64,000 bases of DNA from Hyphomicrobiales bacterium (GTDB taxonomy: Bacteria > Pseudomonadota > Alphaproteobacteria > Rhizobiales > Rhizobiaceae): NCBI GenBank assembly GCA_900469965.1, contig UBZP01000005.1:1-64000 (forward strand), in the 5' to 3' direction. The notes below the pieces were generated by a model. That model saw only the letters and a list, made by a program, of their open reading frames with translations, was not told the DNA's origin and ran no database searches. The position numbers were made by a program, and so were the translations under genes. Shown piece after piece: positions 53,469 through 63,021 of this stretch (the first letter of the stretch is position 1; each line of letters starts with the position of its first letter).

Positions 53469-54362
53469 TCAGCCGCGCATTCTCGCATGGCGCTCGAACT
53501 GGGCTTCGAGCGCCCGCTTGAACTCCTCGCGGATGCCGGCCGTGTGCTCCAGGATGTCCTTGGCCCGCAGGAAATCGAGGACGCGGAAACGGCCGACCTC
53601 GGGGCGGAAGAAGAGGTCGGGCGCGCCCTGCTTCAGCTTGAGATTGATCATCGAGCGCATCGTCAGCTGGCTGGCGCCGTAGAGGCTGTCGATGCTGTTG
53701 GGGATCTGGCCGTCGTCGCCGGTCGGCCGGCCCACGACGTCGACGCCGACGGTGATGTCGGCGGTGCCGGCGACGTGGTCGAAGGGGACCGGGTTCCACA
53801 GGCCGCCATCGACGAGCACGCGCCCGTCGATCCTGACCGGCAGGAACAGGGCCGGCAGCGCGGCGGAAGCGGCCAGCGCCGGATAGAGCGCGCCGGTCTC
53901 GCAGACGCGCTCGCACTGTTCGTAGAAGTCGGCCGCGATGACCTTCAGCGGGATCTTCAGCTCCTCGAAGCGGTCGGGGATGCCACGATGGAGAAAGGCC
54001 CGCAGCACGCGCTCGAGGTTGAACTGGCTGATGCGCAGGCCGTTCGACCAGAAGTCGGACAGCGTCGCCGGGCGCAGGCCCCAGATGCGGCCGAGCGCTT
54101 CGGCCGGCCGGCCCACGGCGTCGAGCGTGTGTTCGCGGATCTCGCGGCCGCTGAGACCCGCCGCCATCGCCGCCCCCATGATCGCGCCGATGGAGGAGCC
54201 GGCGATCAACTGCGGGCGGACGCCGAGTTCGTCCAGAACCTCGATCACATGGATATGCGCCAGTCCGCGCGCGCCGCCGCCGCCGAGCGCGATCGATACG
54301 GTCGGCGTCGCGGCCGGTGCAGGGCATTCGGAGGGCAGCGGTTCGAGGGCGTCGTTCGGCAT
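53469..54362 (-). CDS. Patatin-like phospholipase
   Basis: A 297-residue single-domain lipid acyl hydrolase. The oxyanion loop GGGGARG is at 27-33, the nucleophile Ser57 is in GSSIG (55-59), and Asp185 in DGG completes the Ser-Asp dyad. It has no signal peptide, so it acts in the cytoplasm or on the inner face of the membrane. The ATG at 54362 has an ideal AAGGAG; the earlier open frame is low-complexity. The RssA subgroup of bacterial patatins looks similar. It is convergent with the Kef-type gene. Confidence 0.93.
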   Translation of the reverse strand: MPNDALEPLPSECPAPAATPTVSIALGGGGARGLAHIHVIEVLDELGVRPQLIAGSSIGAIMGAAMAAGLSGREIREHTLDAVGRPAEALGRIWGLRPATLSDFWSNGLRISQFNLERVLRAFLHRGIPDRFEELKIPLKVIAADFYEQCERVCETGALYPALAASAALPALFLPVRIDGRVLVDGGLWNPVPFDHVAGTADITVGVDVVGRPTGDDGQIPNSIDSLYGASQLTMRSMINLKLKQGAPDLFFRPEVGRFRVLDFLRAKDILEHTAGIREEFKRALEAQFERHARMRG

Positions 54363-54504
54363 CGAGGCTCCTTGGCGAAGGCGTCGGCCGGGCGGCGTGT
54401 CGTGCCCGCCCGGTGCACACATGATCGGCGTACCCTCGGGTGGCCTGCGCGATCGTTCCACCGCGCGCTGCCGGGCCGAAGCTTGCGGCGGCGCGCGCCC
54501 GCGA

Positions 54505-55065
54505 TCAGGCGGGCGCGTAGCGGTAGAAGTGCATGCGGGTATCGCCGAAGGTGCGCTCTTCGAGGAATTCGTATCCCGCGATCGGTGCGGGTGCAACATC
54601 GGCGCGCTCTTCGAGGATCGCGAGTGCGCCGGGCACCAGCCAGCCGCCCGTTGCCGCCGCCGCCATCGCCTTTTCGCCGAGGCCGCGCCCGTAGGGCGGA
54701 TCGGCGAAGAGCAGGTCGAACGGCTCCATCGTCCCGACGGTGCCGAGCGCGGTGGCGTCGCGCCGGAAGATCTTGGCCCTGCCCTGCAGGCCGAAGGCCT
54801 CGATGTTGGTGTGGATCAGGCCGCGCCCCTCGACGCCCTGCTCGACGAACAGGGCCGCCCGGGCGCCGCGGGAAATCGCCTCCAGGCCGACGGCGCCGGT
54901 TCCGGCGAACAGGTCGAGGACGCGCGCGCCCTCGATGTGCTCGGGATAGCCGTGGCTCAGGATGTTGAACAGGCTCTCGCGCGTGCGGTCCGTCGTCGGA
55001 CGGATGTCATCGCCCTTCGGCGTCGCAAGCGGCCGGCCGCGGAATGTGCCTCCGACGATGCGCAC
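54505..55065 (-). CDS. rsmD: 16S rRNA (guanine-966 N2)-methyltransferase
   Basis: A 186-residue SAM-dependent methyltransferase that modifies G966 of 16S rRNA. Start MRIVGGTFRGRPL, then RTRESLFNIL, the SAM loop LDLFAGTGAVGLEAISRG (about 51-68), and the NPPY-like DPPYGRG (near 121-127) are diagnostic. It follows rluB on the same strand by six bases, so two rRNA-modification enzymes are co-transcribed, a common pairing in alphaproteobacteria. Confidence 0.95.
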   Translation of the reverse strand: MRIVGGTFRGRPLATPKGDDIRPTTDRTRESLFNILSHGYPEHIEGARVLDLFAGTGAVGLEAISRGARAALFVEQGVEGRGLIHTNIEAFGLQGRAKIFRRDATALGTVGTMEPFDLLFADPPYGRGLGEKAMAAAATGGWLVPGALAILEERADVAPAPIAGYEFLEERTFGDTRMHFYRYAPA

Positions 55066-55071
55066 GGCGCG

Positions 55072-57039
55072 TCAGTTCCCCCGGCCGCGGGGCTTGCCGC
55101 CGGCCGGACGTCCGCCCGGCTTGCCGCCTGCCCTGCCCCCGCCGGGCTTGCCGCCGGACGGCTTGCCGAACGACGGCTTACCGCCGAAGGACTTGCCGCC
55201 ACCGGGTTTGCCGCCGAATGACTTGCCGCCACTGGGCTTGCCGCCGAAACCGCGCTCGCTGCGGCCGCCTGCGGGACGGTCGCCGAAGGAGCGCTCGCCC
55301 GCAAACGTCTTGCCGCGCGGCTTGCGGCCGTCACCGGCGCCCTCGCGGGGCGGGCGATCGTCACGGAAGCCGCGATCGCCCCGGGGCGGCCGGTCGCCGA
55401 AATCGCGCGGCGGACGGTCGCCGCCGCGGCCGAAACCGCGGCCGCCCTCGTCGCGGCCGTGCCGCTCGGGCTCGCTGGCGCGGATCCAGTCGTCGCCGTC
55501 CTCGCTGCCCAGCACGCGCGGCTTGCGGCCGCGCTCGGAATCCGGATGCGAGGTGGTCGAGCGGCCGGGCGCCTTCTTGCGGTCGGGATCGAACTTGTAG
55601 GTCGTGCGGGTCGCCTCGCCGTCGCGGGTGCGGCCGTAGCGCTTGGTCTTAGGCGCGCCTTCGGGGCGGGCGCGGGGCTCGCGCCTGACCGCCTCTTCGC
55701 CCTCGGCCGCCTGTGCCTTCTTCTCGGCGACGGGACGGGCGCCGGGCGCCATCCAGACGTTGGACTTGCGGGCGCGGTTGCCGGGCTCGCGCTTCGGCCT
55801 GTCGAAACGATCCTCGTCGCGGTCGCGGCCGCGATCGTCGCCCCCGCGCCTGTCGCCGCTCCGCTTCTCGCCGCCGCGGCCGCCGTCGCGCTTCGTGTCG
55901 AGACGAGCGCGCGCCTTCTCGCGGCGGTCGCCGTCCTTCTCGCGGTGCTCGCGTTCCCAGCCGCCCTTTTCGGCGCGGGCCGGCTTTTCCTCCTGCTCGC
56001 CCTGTGCCTGGTCGAACAAGGGTGCCTCGAAATTGGCCTTGGCCTCGTCGATCAGCCGCGGGCCGAGCTGGTCGCGAAGCGTGCGGCCGCGAATCTCCTG
56101 GGCGTGGCCTTCCGGCAGCTCGCCGAGCTGGAACGGGCCGTAGGAGATGCGGATCAGGCGATTGACCTCGAGGCCGAGCGCGCCGAGCACGTTCTTGATC
56201 TCGCGGTTCTTGCCTTCGCGAAGCCCCATGGTGATCCAGACGTTGGAGCCCTGCACCTTGTCGAGCGTCGCCTCGATGCCGCCATAGAGCACGCCCTCCA
56301 CCGCGATGCCGTCCTTCAGGGCGTCGAGCGCCTCCTGCTCGATCTTGCCGTGGGCGCGCACGCGGTAGCGGCGCAGCCAGCCGGTCGCCGGCAGTTCCAG
56401 CACGCGGGCCAGGCCGCCGTCATTGGTCAGCAGCAGCAGGCCCTCGGTGTTGATGTCGAGGCGGCCGACCGACATGACGCGCGGCAAGTCTTCCGGCAGG
56501 TGCTCGAAGACGGTCGGGCGGCCTTCCGGATCGGCATTGGTCGTCACCAGGCCCGCAGGCTTGTGATAGAGCCACAGGCGGGTGCGCTCGATGCCGCGGA
56601 TCGGGTGGCCGTCGACCTCGATACGGTCGGCGAAGGTGGCGTTGAGGACCGGCGTGTCGAGCACGACGCCGTTCACGCTGACGCGGCCTTCCATGATCAT
56701 CCGCTCGACGTCGCGGCGCGAGGCGACGCCGGCGCGGGCGAGCAGCTTGGAAATGCGCTCGGGTCCCTGGGCTGCCGCATGATCGGCGGCACCGGCAGAC
56801 GCCGCCGGACGCGGCCTTTCCGGCTTGCCGGACGCAGCCTGCGCGAACGCCTTCTTGCCGCCCGCGGTCTTTTCCGGCGCGCGCTCGCTCCTGGAGGCGC
56901 CGCCTGATTTCGCATTGGCGCCGAAGGGCTTCTTGCCGCCCGGCTTGCCGGCACCGGCCTTGCGGGCACCGTCCTGCGGCTTGCGATCACGGTCGAAGGG
57001 CCGGGCGCCCGGCCGTCTTGGCTTGTCTTTGGATGTCAT
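55072..57039 (-). CDS. rluB: Pseudouridine synthase RluB with long disordered tails
   Basis: A 655-residue 23S rRNA pseudouridine synthase. An S4 RNA-binding domain (about 93-150) precedes the catalytic domain with Asp195 in VGRLDINTEGL. The core ends near 340. A basic N-terminal stretch (1-90) and a C-terminal tail of about 310 residues, rich in Arg, Gly, Asp and Lys, flank it; the last part repeats GGKP-type units. Tails of this type are usual in Hyphomicrobiales RluB and may bind RNA. It starts 73 bases from divergent tadA. Confidence 0.94.
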   Translation of the reverse strand: MTSKDKPRRPGARPFDRDRKPQDGARKAGAGKPGGKKPFGANAKSGGASRSERAPEKTAGGKKAFAQAASGKPERPRPAASAGAADHAAAQGPERISKLLARAGVASRRDVERMIMEGRVSVNGVVLDTPVLNATFADRIEVDGHPIRGIERTRLWLYHKPAGLVTTNADPEGRPTVFEHLPEDLPRVMSVGRLDINTEGLLLLTNDGGLARVLELPATGWLRRYRVRAHGKIEQEALDALKDGIAVEGVLYGGIEATLDKVQGSNVWITMGLREGKNREIKNVLGALGLEVNRLIRISYGPFQLGELPEGHAQEIRGRTLRDQLGPRLIDEAKANFEAPLFDQAQGEQEEKPARAEKGGWEREHREKDGDRREKARARLDTKRDGGRGGEKRSGDRRGGDDRGRDRDEDRFDRPKREPGNRARKSNVWMAPGARPVAEKKAQAAEGEEAVRREPRARPEGAPKTKRYGRTRDGEATRTTYKFDPDRKKAPGRSTTSHPDSERGRKPRVLGSEDGDDWIRASEPERHGRDEGGRGFGRGGDRPPRDFGDRPPRGDRGFRDDRPPREGAGDGRKPRGKTFAGERSFGDRPAGGRSERGFGGKPSGGKSFGGKPGGGKSFGGKPSFGKPSGGKPGGGRAGGKPGGRPAGGKPRGRGN

Positions 57040-57112
57040 TTGAAGTTTGCCTAGCGTTTTGGCGTGTCGTATCAGGTCAGACGGCCCGGGTTAAGAGGAA
57101 TTCTGAGCGGAA

Positions 57113-57565
57113 ATGTCGAATAGCTTCATGGACGAGGCGCTGGCGGAGGCCCGCAGCGCGGGCGAGCGCGGCGAGGTGCCGATCGGCGCCGTGGTCGTGC
57201 TCGACGGCGCGATCGTCGGCCGCGGCGGCAACCGCACCCGCGAGAAGAACGACATCACCGCCCATGCCGAGATCGAGGCGATCCGCGCGGCGTCCGGCCG
57301 GCTCGGGCAGGAACGGCTCACCGGCGCCGACCTCTACGTGACGCTGGAGCCCTGCGCCATGTGCGCCGCGGCGATCTCGTTCGCCCGCATCCGCCGCGTC
57401 TACTACGGCGCCGAGGATCCGAAGGGCGGCGGCGTCGACCACGGCGGCCGCTTCTATGCGCAGCCGACCTGCCACCACGCGCCCGACGTCTATTCCGGCA
57501 TCAGCGAAGGCGAAGCGGCGGCGATCCTGCGGCAGTTCTTCCGGGAGCGGCGCGAGGACGACTGA
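57113..57565 (+). CDS. tadA: tRNA adenosine-34 deaminase
   Basis: A 150-residue zinc deaminase that converts A34 of tRNA-Arg to inosine. The zinc/catalytic site is His51-Ala-Glu53 and Pro80-Cys81-x-x-Cys84, and the GSDGN-like GGNRTREKNDITA loop precedes it. The end is typical. It is divergent from rluB and convergent with the GGDEF gene. The length is slightly under that of E. coli TadA. Confidence 0.93.
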   Translation: MSNSFMDEALAEARSAGERGEVPIGAVVVLDGAIVGRGGNRTREKNDITAHAEIEAIRAASGRLGQERLTGADLYVTLEPCAMCAAAISFARIRRVYYGAEDPKGGGVDHGGRFYAQPTCHHAPDVYSGISEGEAAAILRQFFRERREDD

Positions 57566-57628
57566 GCGCAGCCGGCCGCTACGGCCGGGTCCGCGTTCAA
57601 GGCTTCGTCGCGCATTCAGGTCGCGCAT

Positions 57629-58429
57629 TCAGGCGGCAATCGCCGTCACCTCGCGCCCGTCGATGACGATGCGGTTGCGGCCGCCCGACTTCGCCCGGTA
57701 GAGCTCTGCGTCGGCGCGGCGGAAAAGCTCGATCGCCGCGCAGGGCGCGCTCGCACAGGCGATCCCGATGCTGACGCTCAAGGCCACTGGCTGTCCGTCG
57801 GCCACAAGCTTCGTTTCCGCAATGGCAAGCCGCAGGCGCTCGGCGGCCGCGATCGCCGCGCTGCGCCCGGTGTCGGCCAGCAGTGCTGCGAACTCCTCAC
57901 CGCCGATCCGGCCCCAGATGCCGATGCCGCCGATCGCGTCTTCCATGGCGGCGCCGATGCGGCACAGCGCCTCGTCGCCGACGAGGTGGCCGAAGCCGTC
58001 GTTGATCTTCTTGAAGTGGTCGGCGTCAGCGACGACCAGCGCCACCGGCCCCTTGCCGTCTGCCGCCGCCTGCTCCAGCGCCGCAAAGAAGGCGCCGCGG
58101 TTGAGGCCGCCGGTCAGCGCATCGGTGCGCGCCCTCTCGCCGAGGTCCGCATGCAGACGCTCGAGCTCGGCATGCGCATCCTCGAGCCGGACATGCATGC
58201 GGGCGATCGCGTCGCGCTGGCGGGCGATGACGTCCACCTGATGGAACTGGTAGAGGCTGGCCGGTCCGGCGATGACGAGCGGGCAGAGCACGCTCATCCA
58301 GAAGCCCGGCCCGTCCGGCTGGCCGCCCAGCATCGGCACCAGCAGAAGCACGATGCCGACGGACGCCACCACGGACGCCGCCGTCGCGATCGCCGCCTTC
58401 ACGGCCGTCTTCTTTCCGATCCCCAACAT
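57629..58429 (-). CDS. Membrane-anchored diguanylate cyclase (GGDEF)
   Basis: A 266-residue protein with two membrane helices (about 15-35 and 42-62), a short coiled linker (70-98) and a GGDEF domain (about 100-262). The active site is GGEEF at 176-180, with the metal Asp in VADADHFKKIND near 134-140. The inhibitory RxxD site is absent (Gly167, Gly170). Synthesis of c-di-GMP at the inner membrane without product inhibition is likely. It is convergent with tadA. Confidence 0.92.
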   Translation of the reverse strand: MLGIGKKTAVKAAIATAASVVASVGIVLLLVPMLGGQPDGPGFWMSVLCPLVIAGPASLYQFHQVDVIARQRDAIARMHVRLEDAHAELERLHADLGERARTDALTGGLNRGAFFAALEQAAADGKGPVALVVADADHFKKINDGFGHLVGDEALCRIGAAMEDAIGGIGIWGRIGGEEFAALLADTGRSAAIAAAERLRLAIAETKLVADGQPVALSVSIGIACASAPCAAIELFRRADAELYRAKSGGRNRIVIDGREVTAIAA

Positions 58430-58527
58430 GGTGCAGACGCTATCCGGCCGGCGTTAACAGGTGGTGAGGCCGAGGCGGAATTCTGTAGCGATCAGCTGAT
58501 AGCGACGCGCCGCCCTTCGGCCGCCAG

Positions 58528-59010
58528 TCAGTCGGCGGCGAAGGCCTTCAGGCGGTCGCCGGACAGGCGGTAGCGCGTCCATTCGGACTGCGGCTCGGCG
58601 CCGATCGCCTCGTAGACGCGGATCGCCGGCTCGTTCCAGTCCAGCACGCTCCACTCGAAGCGGCCGCAGCCCTCGGCGACGGCGACCTTGGCGAGGTGGC
58701 GCAGCAGCATGCGCCCGACGCCGGCGCCGCGGTGTTCGGGGGTAACGTAGAGATCCTCGAGGTACAGCCCGTTGCGGGCCTGCCAGGTCGAGTAGCTGAG
58801 AAACCAGATAGCAAAGCCCGCCGGCTCGCCGGCATCGGTCTCGCAGATCACCGCGCGGGTGACCGAGCCCGGGCCGAAGATCGACTGGGTCAGCGTTTCC
58901 ACGGTCGCCTCGACCTCGTGGCCCGCCTTCTCGTAGACGGCGAGTTCGGTGATGAAACGCAGGATGACCGCGGCATCGGCCGCGGTCGCGTTACGGATGC
59001 GGTAGCTCAT
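58528..59010 (-). CDS. GNAT acetyltransferase, SSAT/thialysine-like
   Basis: A 160-residue N-acetyltransferase. The CoA-binding motif RGAGVGRMLL is near 98-107, preceded by GLYLEDLYVTPEH. The end WNEPAIRVYEAIGAEPQSEWTRYRLSGDRL closely resembles the diamine/spermidine N1-acetyltransferase (SSAT and SSAT2/thialysine) group, so a polyamine or thialysine-like amine is the likely acceptor. It follows the lipoprotein gene by 18 bases on the same strand. Confidence 0.87.
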   Translation of the reverse strand: MSYRIRNATAADAAVILRFITELAVYEKAGHEVEATVETLTQSIFGPGSVTRAVICETDAGEPAGFAIWFLSYSTWQARNGLYLEDLYVTPEHRGAGVGRMLLRHLAKVAVAEGCGRFEWSVLDWNEPAIRVYEAIGAEPQSEWTRYRLSGDRLKAFAAD

Positions 59011-59028
59011 GGACGGCCGGACCTGCGG

Positions 59029-59652
59029 TTAGAAAGGCCACCATTTCTTGGCGCCGGAGTTGGCGACTTCGGCCTCCTTCTTGCGGCGGCGCTCCTTCTT
59101 CTTCTCCGGCTCGCCCAGATCGTTCGCCGCCTCCTCGGGCAACTTGCGGTAGTCGAGCGGCGGGTCACTGAGGTAGCGGCGCTTGTCGGAGTAGAGCCCC
59201 TGCTGCAGCTTGCGGGCCTCGCGATACTGCTCCTGCTGCTCCTTGGTGGAGAGCTTGCGATTGGTGCTGAACTGGCTTGCGAGCGGCGAATCGTAGCCGA
59301 TCTTGCGCTCGTTCTCGTCCGCCTCGGCCCGCAGGCGCTCGCGCGTCTCCTCGGGGCTTTCCACCCATTGCGGATTTTCCTCGGTGGAGGCGAGCGTCTT
59401 CTGCGGCTGGACCAGCGCCGCCTCGCCCTGCTTCGGCACCACGAGGCCGCCGCGCGGCTGGTAGGCGATCTTCTTGTCGCCGCCGTTCGGCGGCTTCAGC
59501 ATCACGGCGTTGCCGATGTCGTCCATCAGCTGCTCGCCGCTGGACTTGTCGGTGCCGTAGGTCGGGCCGCCGATGCAGCCGGAAAGAATGGCGCATGCCC
59601 CAAGCAGTGCCGCCACGCCGGCGCCCAGTCGAATCTTCCGCGTCATTGCCAT
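59029..59652 (-). CDS. Putative lipoprotein
   Basis: A 207-residue envelope protein. A basic/hydrophobic leader (1-22) ends in the lipobox Leu-Ser-Gly-Cys26. The mature part is charged, with a Glu/Lys/Arg-rich stretch (about 100-195) and a Lys-Lys-Trp-Trp-Pro-Phe end. I do not recognise a domain. The ATG at 59652 has GGAAGG; a start 111 bases upstream is rejected. It lies between ileS (upstream, 170 bases) and the acetyltransferase gene. Membrane-anchored localisation is inferred from the lipobox. Confidence 0.75.
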   Translation of the reverse strand: MAMTRKIRLGAGVAALLGACAILSGCIGGPTYGTDKSSGEQLMDDIGNAVMLKPPNGGDKKIAYQPRGGLVVPKQGEAALVQPQKTLASTEENPQWVESPEETRERLRAEADENERKIGYDSPLASQFSTNRKLSTKEQQEQYREARKLQQGLYSDKRRYLSDPPLDYRKLPEEAANDLGEPEKKKERRRKKEAEVANSGAKKWWPF

Positions 59653-59747
59653 GCAAACCCTTCCCAGCAGAGCCGGTGAATCGCGACCATCATGTCCGTC
59701 GAATGCCGTGCGTTGGCCGAAAAATCCGACGATTTTCAGGCACGAAT

Positions 59748-59781
59748 ACCGGATGAGCCGCAAAAGCGCAATTCATCCGGT
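59748..59781 (-). other. Hairpin downstream of ileS
   Basis: ACCGGATGA (59748-59756) and TCATCCGGT (59773-59781) form a 9-bp stem, with an inner CGC-AAAA-GCG. It lies 42 bases after the ileS stop and before the lipoprotein gene. No T-run follows, so termination is uncertain and it may only protect the mRNA end. Confidence 0.5.
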
Positions 59782-59822
59782 CATTTACGCGCCTTGTTCA
59801 CAACCTTTCGTGATCGCGCCGC

Positions 59823-62738
59823 TCAGGCGGCGGCGCGAAAGCCGATCTCGCGAAGGGCGGCCGCATCGCGCGCCGAGACGTCCGGATAATCCGGATCGGA
59901 GCCGACGTCGGTGGTGATCCGCCAGGAGCGGGCGCACTTCCTGCCCTCGGCGAGCTTCGGCTCGACGGCGACGCCTGCGACCTCCGGCAGGCGGAAGGCC
60001 CCGGCCGGGCCCTCGCCGGCGACCAGCGTGATCGCCGAGGTGATGCAGATCTCGGCGAAGTCCTCGCCTTCGAGCGCCGCCAGCAGGACCGGATCGTTGA
60101 CGTGGACAACCGGGGCGGCCTCCAGCGACGAGCCGATCCGCTTCTCGCGGCGCTCGATCTCGAGTGCGCCGGTGACGACGGTGCGCACCGTGCGGATCTT
60201 CTCCCACTTTTCCTCCAGCGCATCGTTGCGCCACTCGGCCGGAATCTGCGGGAACTGCTCCAGATGCACCGAGACCGCATCGGGCTTGAGCGACAGCCAC
60301 GCTTCCTCGGTGGTGAACGGCAGCATCGGCGCCAGCCACAGGACGAGGCAGTCGAACAGCTTGCGGATGACGGCGAGTGCGGCCCGGCGGCGCAGGCTGG
60401 AGGGCGCGTCGCAGTAGAGCGCATCCTTGCGGACGTCGAAGTAGAAGGCCGACAGCTCGACGTTGGCGAAGTCGATCAGCGCGCGGGTGATCTTCTTGAA
60501 GTCGAAGGCGTCGTAGCCCTCGCGCACGAGCTGGTCGAGTTCCGACAGCCGGTGCAGCATGAGCTTTTCCAGCTCCGGCATGTCGGCATAGGCGATCTCC
60601 TCGCCCTTGTCGTGGGCGAGCGTGCCGAGCATCCAGCGCACCGTGTTGCGCAGCTTGCGGTAGGCGTCGATGTTGGTCTGGATGATCGTCTTGCCGAGCC
60701 GCTGGTCTTCCCAGTAGTCGGTCGTCATCACCCAGAGCCGCAGGATATCGGCGCCGGCGTCCTTCATGACGTCCTGCGGCGAGACGACGTTGCCCTTGGA
60801 CTTCGACATCTTCTCGCCCTTCTCGTCCATCGTGAACCCGTGGGTGACGACGGCGTTGTAGGGCGCGCGGCCGCGCGTGGCGCAGCTTTCGAGCAGCGAG
60901 GAGTGGAACCAGCCGCGGTGCTGGTCGGAGCCTTCCAGGTAGACGTCGGCCGGCCACTTCAGGTCCGGGCGGTCTTCGAGGGTAAAGGTGTGGGTGGAGC
61001 CCGAGTCGAACCAGACGTCGAGGATGTCCATCACCTGCTGCCACTTGGCATGGTCGTGGTCGTTGCCGAGGAAGCGTTCCTTGGCGCCTTCGGCGAACCA
61101 GGCGTCGGCGCCCTCCTTCTCGAAGGCTTCGAGGATGCGGGCGTTGACCGTCTCGTCGACGAGGACGTTGCCGTCGTCATCGGCGAAGATGGCGATCGGC
61201 ACGCCCCAGGCGCGCTGGCGCGACAGCACCCAGTCCGGACGGCCCTCGATCATGGCGCGCAGGCGGTTCTGGCCGGCGGCAGGCACGAAGCGGGTCTGGT
61301 CGATCGCCGACAGCGAGCGCGAACGCAGCGTCGTGCCGTCGCCGAAGTCCTTGTCCATGGTGACGAACCACTGCGGCGTGTTGCGGAAGATCACCGGCTT
61401 CTTGGAGCGCCAGGAATGCGGATAGGAGTGCTTCAGCCGGCCGCGGGCGAAGAGCGCATGGCGGGCGATCAGCGCCTTGATGACGCGGTCGTTGGCATCG
61501 CCCTTCTTGCCCTTGTCGTCGATGACGCGACCGGCGCCGCCTTCCGCATCCGGGCCGAAGCCCGGCGCGTCGGAGGTGAAGTACCCGGCGTCATCGACCG
61601 TGAAGGGAATGGCCGAGGAGATGCCGCGCGCTTCGAGCGCACGGGCCGAGTCCATCCAGGCGTCGAAGTCCTCGCGGCCGTGACCGGGGGCCGTGTGGAC
61701 GAAGCCGGTGCCGGCATCGTCGGTGACGTGGTCGCCGTCGAGCAGCGGTACCTTGAAATCGTAGCCGCCGCCGAGGCCGTGCAGCGGATGGGCGCAGGTG
61801 ACCGCGCCCAGTTCATCGGCCTCGATGTCGCGGACGAAATTGAAGGTCAGCTTGGCCTTGGCGGCGGATTCCTCGGCGAGCCGCTTGGCGAAGATCAGCT
61901 TCTCGCCCGGCTGCGGGCCGAAATCGTTCTCGGCGGTCGCCACCTCGTAGAGGCCGTAGGCGTAGCGCGACGAATAGGCGATGGCGCGGTTGCCGGGGAT
62001 CGTCCACGGGGTCGTCGTCCAGATGACGACGAAGGTGCCGGCGAGCGCATCCGGGCCCTCCTTGACCGGGAACTTCACCCAGATCATGTCGCTCTCGACG
62101 TCGGCATATTCGACCTCGGCCTCGGCGAGCGCGGTGCGCTCGACCACCGACCACATGATCGGCTTGGAGCCGCGGTAGAGCTGGCCGCTTTTCGCGATCT
62201 TCATCAGTTCGCCGGCGATGCGGGCCTCGGCGTGGAAGGCCATCGTCGTGTAGGGGTTTTCGAAGTCGCCTTCGATGCCGAGGCGCTTGAACTCCTCGGT
62301 CTGGACCTTGATCCAGCCGGTGGCGAAGTCACGGCATTCCTGGCGGAATTCGTTGACCGGAACCTCGTCCTTGTTCTTGCCCTTCTCGCGGTACTTCTCC
62401 TCGATCTTCCACTCGATCGGCAGGCCGTGGCAGTCCCAGCCGGGCACGTAGTTGGCGTCATAGCCGCGCATCTGGAACGAGCGGTTGATGACGTCCTTGA
62501 GGATCTTGTTCAGCGCATGGCCGATGTGGATGTTGCCGTTGGCATAGGGCGGACCGTCGTGCAGGACGAACTTCTCGCGGCCGGCGGCGGAGGCGCGCAG
62601 CTTCTTGTAGAGGTCCATCTTCTGCCAGCGGGTCACCGTTTCCGGCTCCTTCTGCGGCAGGCCGGCGCGCATCGGGAAATCCGTCTGCGGCAGGTAGAGG
62701 GTGGAGGAATAGTCGATCTTCTCGGACGTGTCGTTCAT
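59823..62738 (-). CDS. ileS: Isoleucyl-tRNA synthetase
   Basis: A 971-residue class Ia synthetase. The HIGH motif is in [14 protein letters not shown] (near residue 70), and KMSKS is at about 640-648 ([12 protein letters not shown]). The editing CP1 domain fills about 200-400. Length is typical. No C-terminal Cys-rich zinc site is obvious. The usual neighbour lspA is not directly downstream; instead a lipoprotein gene follows. ribF lies upstream on the same strand, with a 283-base gap. Confidence 0.97.
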   Translation of the reverse strand: MNDTSEKIDYSSTLYLPQTDFPMRAGLPQKEPETVTRWQKMDLYKKLRASAAGREKFVLHDGPPYANGNIHIGHALNKILKDVINRSFQMRGYDANYVPGWDCHGLPIEWKIEEKYREKGKNKDEVPVNEFRQECRDFATGWIKVQTEEFKRLGIEGDFENPYTTMAFHAEARIAGELMKIAKSGQLYRGSKPIMWSVVERTALAEAEVEYADVESDMIWVKFPVKEGPDALAGTFVVIWTTTPWTIPGNRAIAYSSRYAYGLYEVATAENDFGPQPGEKLIFAKRLAEESAAKAKLTFNFVRDIEADELGAVTCAHPLHGLGGGYDFKVPLLDGDHVTDDAGTGFVHTAPGHGREDFDAWMDSARALEARGISSAIPFTVDDAGYFTSDAPGFGPDAEGGAGRVIDDKGKKGDANDRVIKALIARHALFARGRLKHSYPHSWRSKKPVIFRNTPQWFVTMDKDFGDGTTLRSRSLSAIDQTRFVPAAGQNRLRAMIEGRPDWVLSRQRAWGVPIAIFADDDGNVLVDETVNARILEAFEKEGADAWFAEGAKERFLGNDHDHAKWQQVMDILDVWFDSGSTHTFTLEDRPDLKWPADVYLEGSDQHRGWFHSSLLESCATRGRAPYNAVVTHGFTMDEKGEKMSKSKGNVVSPQDVMKDAGADILRLWVMTTDYWEDQRLGKTIIQTNIDAYRKLRNTVRWMLGTLAHDKGEEIAYADMPELEKLMLHRLSELDQLVREGYDAFDFKKITRALIDFANVELSAFYFDVRKDALYCDAPSSLRRRAALAVIRKLFDCLVLWLAPMLPFTTEEAWLSLKPDAVSVHLEQFPQIPAEWRNDALEEKWEKIRTVRTVVTGALEIERREKRIGSSLEAAPVVHVNDPVLLAALEGEDFAEICITSAITLVAGEGPAGAFRLPEVAGVAVEPKLAEGRKCARSWRITTDVGSDPDYPDVSARDAAALREIGFRAAA

Positions 62739-62823
62739 GGCTCAAGCAATCGTTTCATCGCGCGATCTTTCGCGCAGGCGGGGAAGAATTGTCGGTGACG
62801 GCGCGGGCGCGTCGGAAACGCCC

Positions 62824-62870
62824 AAAAACCCGGACCTCCCGGCCTCGCTCAGAGCGCGCGGAAGGCCGGG
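62824..62870 (-). terminator. Possible terminator between ribF and ileS
   Basis: On the minus strand CCCGGCCT/AGGCCGGG (62863-62870 and 62838-62845) could pair around a 17-base loop, and TTTTT (62824-62828) follows after nine bases. The distance to the T-run is longer than ideal. Confidence 0.35.
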
Positions 62871-63021
62871 CCACTAATTCGGGATATGACACAAAAGCTG
62901 TGTGGCGCCATGGTGGCGGTTGTTTATGTGTTTTTGGGCGAAAAAGAAAGAGGGGCGCGCCAGGAATAGCAGATCCCGGGCATGACCGCCGCCGGGCTGC
63001 CGCAGGCGGCTTCGGTGCGTC

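Noticed and set aside
50984-53521. An 845-codon frame overlapping the Kef-type gene in another frame
   Set aside because: The Kef-type protein in the other frame has clear domains; this one has only low-complexity sequence.
60102-62798. An 898-codon open frame antisense to ileS
   Set aside because: ileS is certain from HIGH and KMSKS motifs; the opposite frame is an artefact of high GC content.
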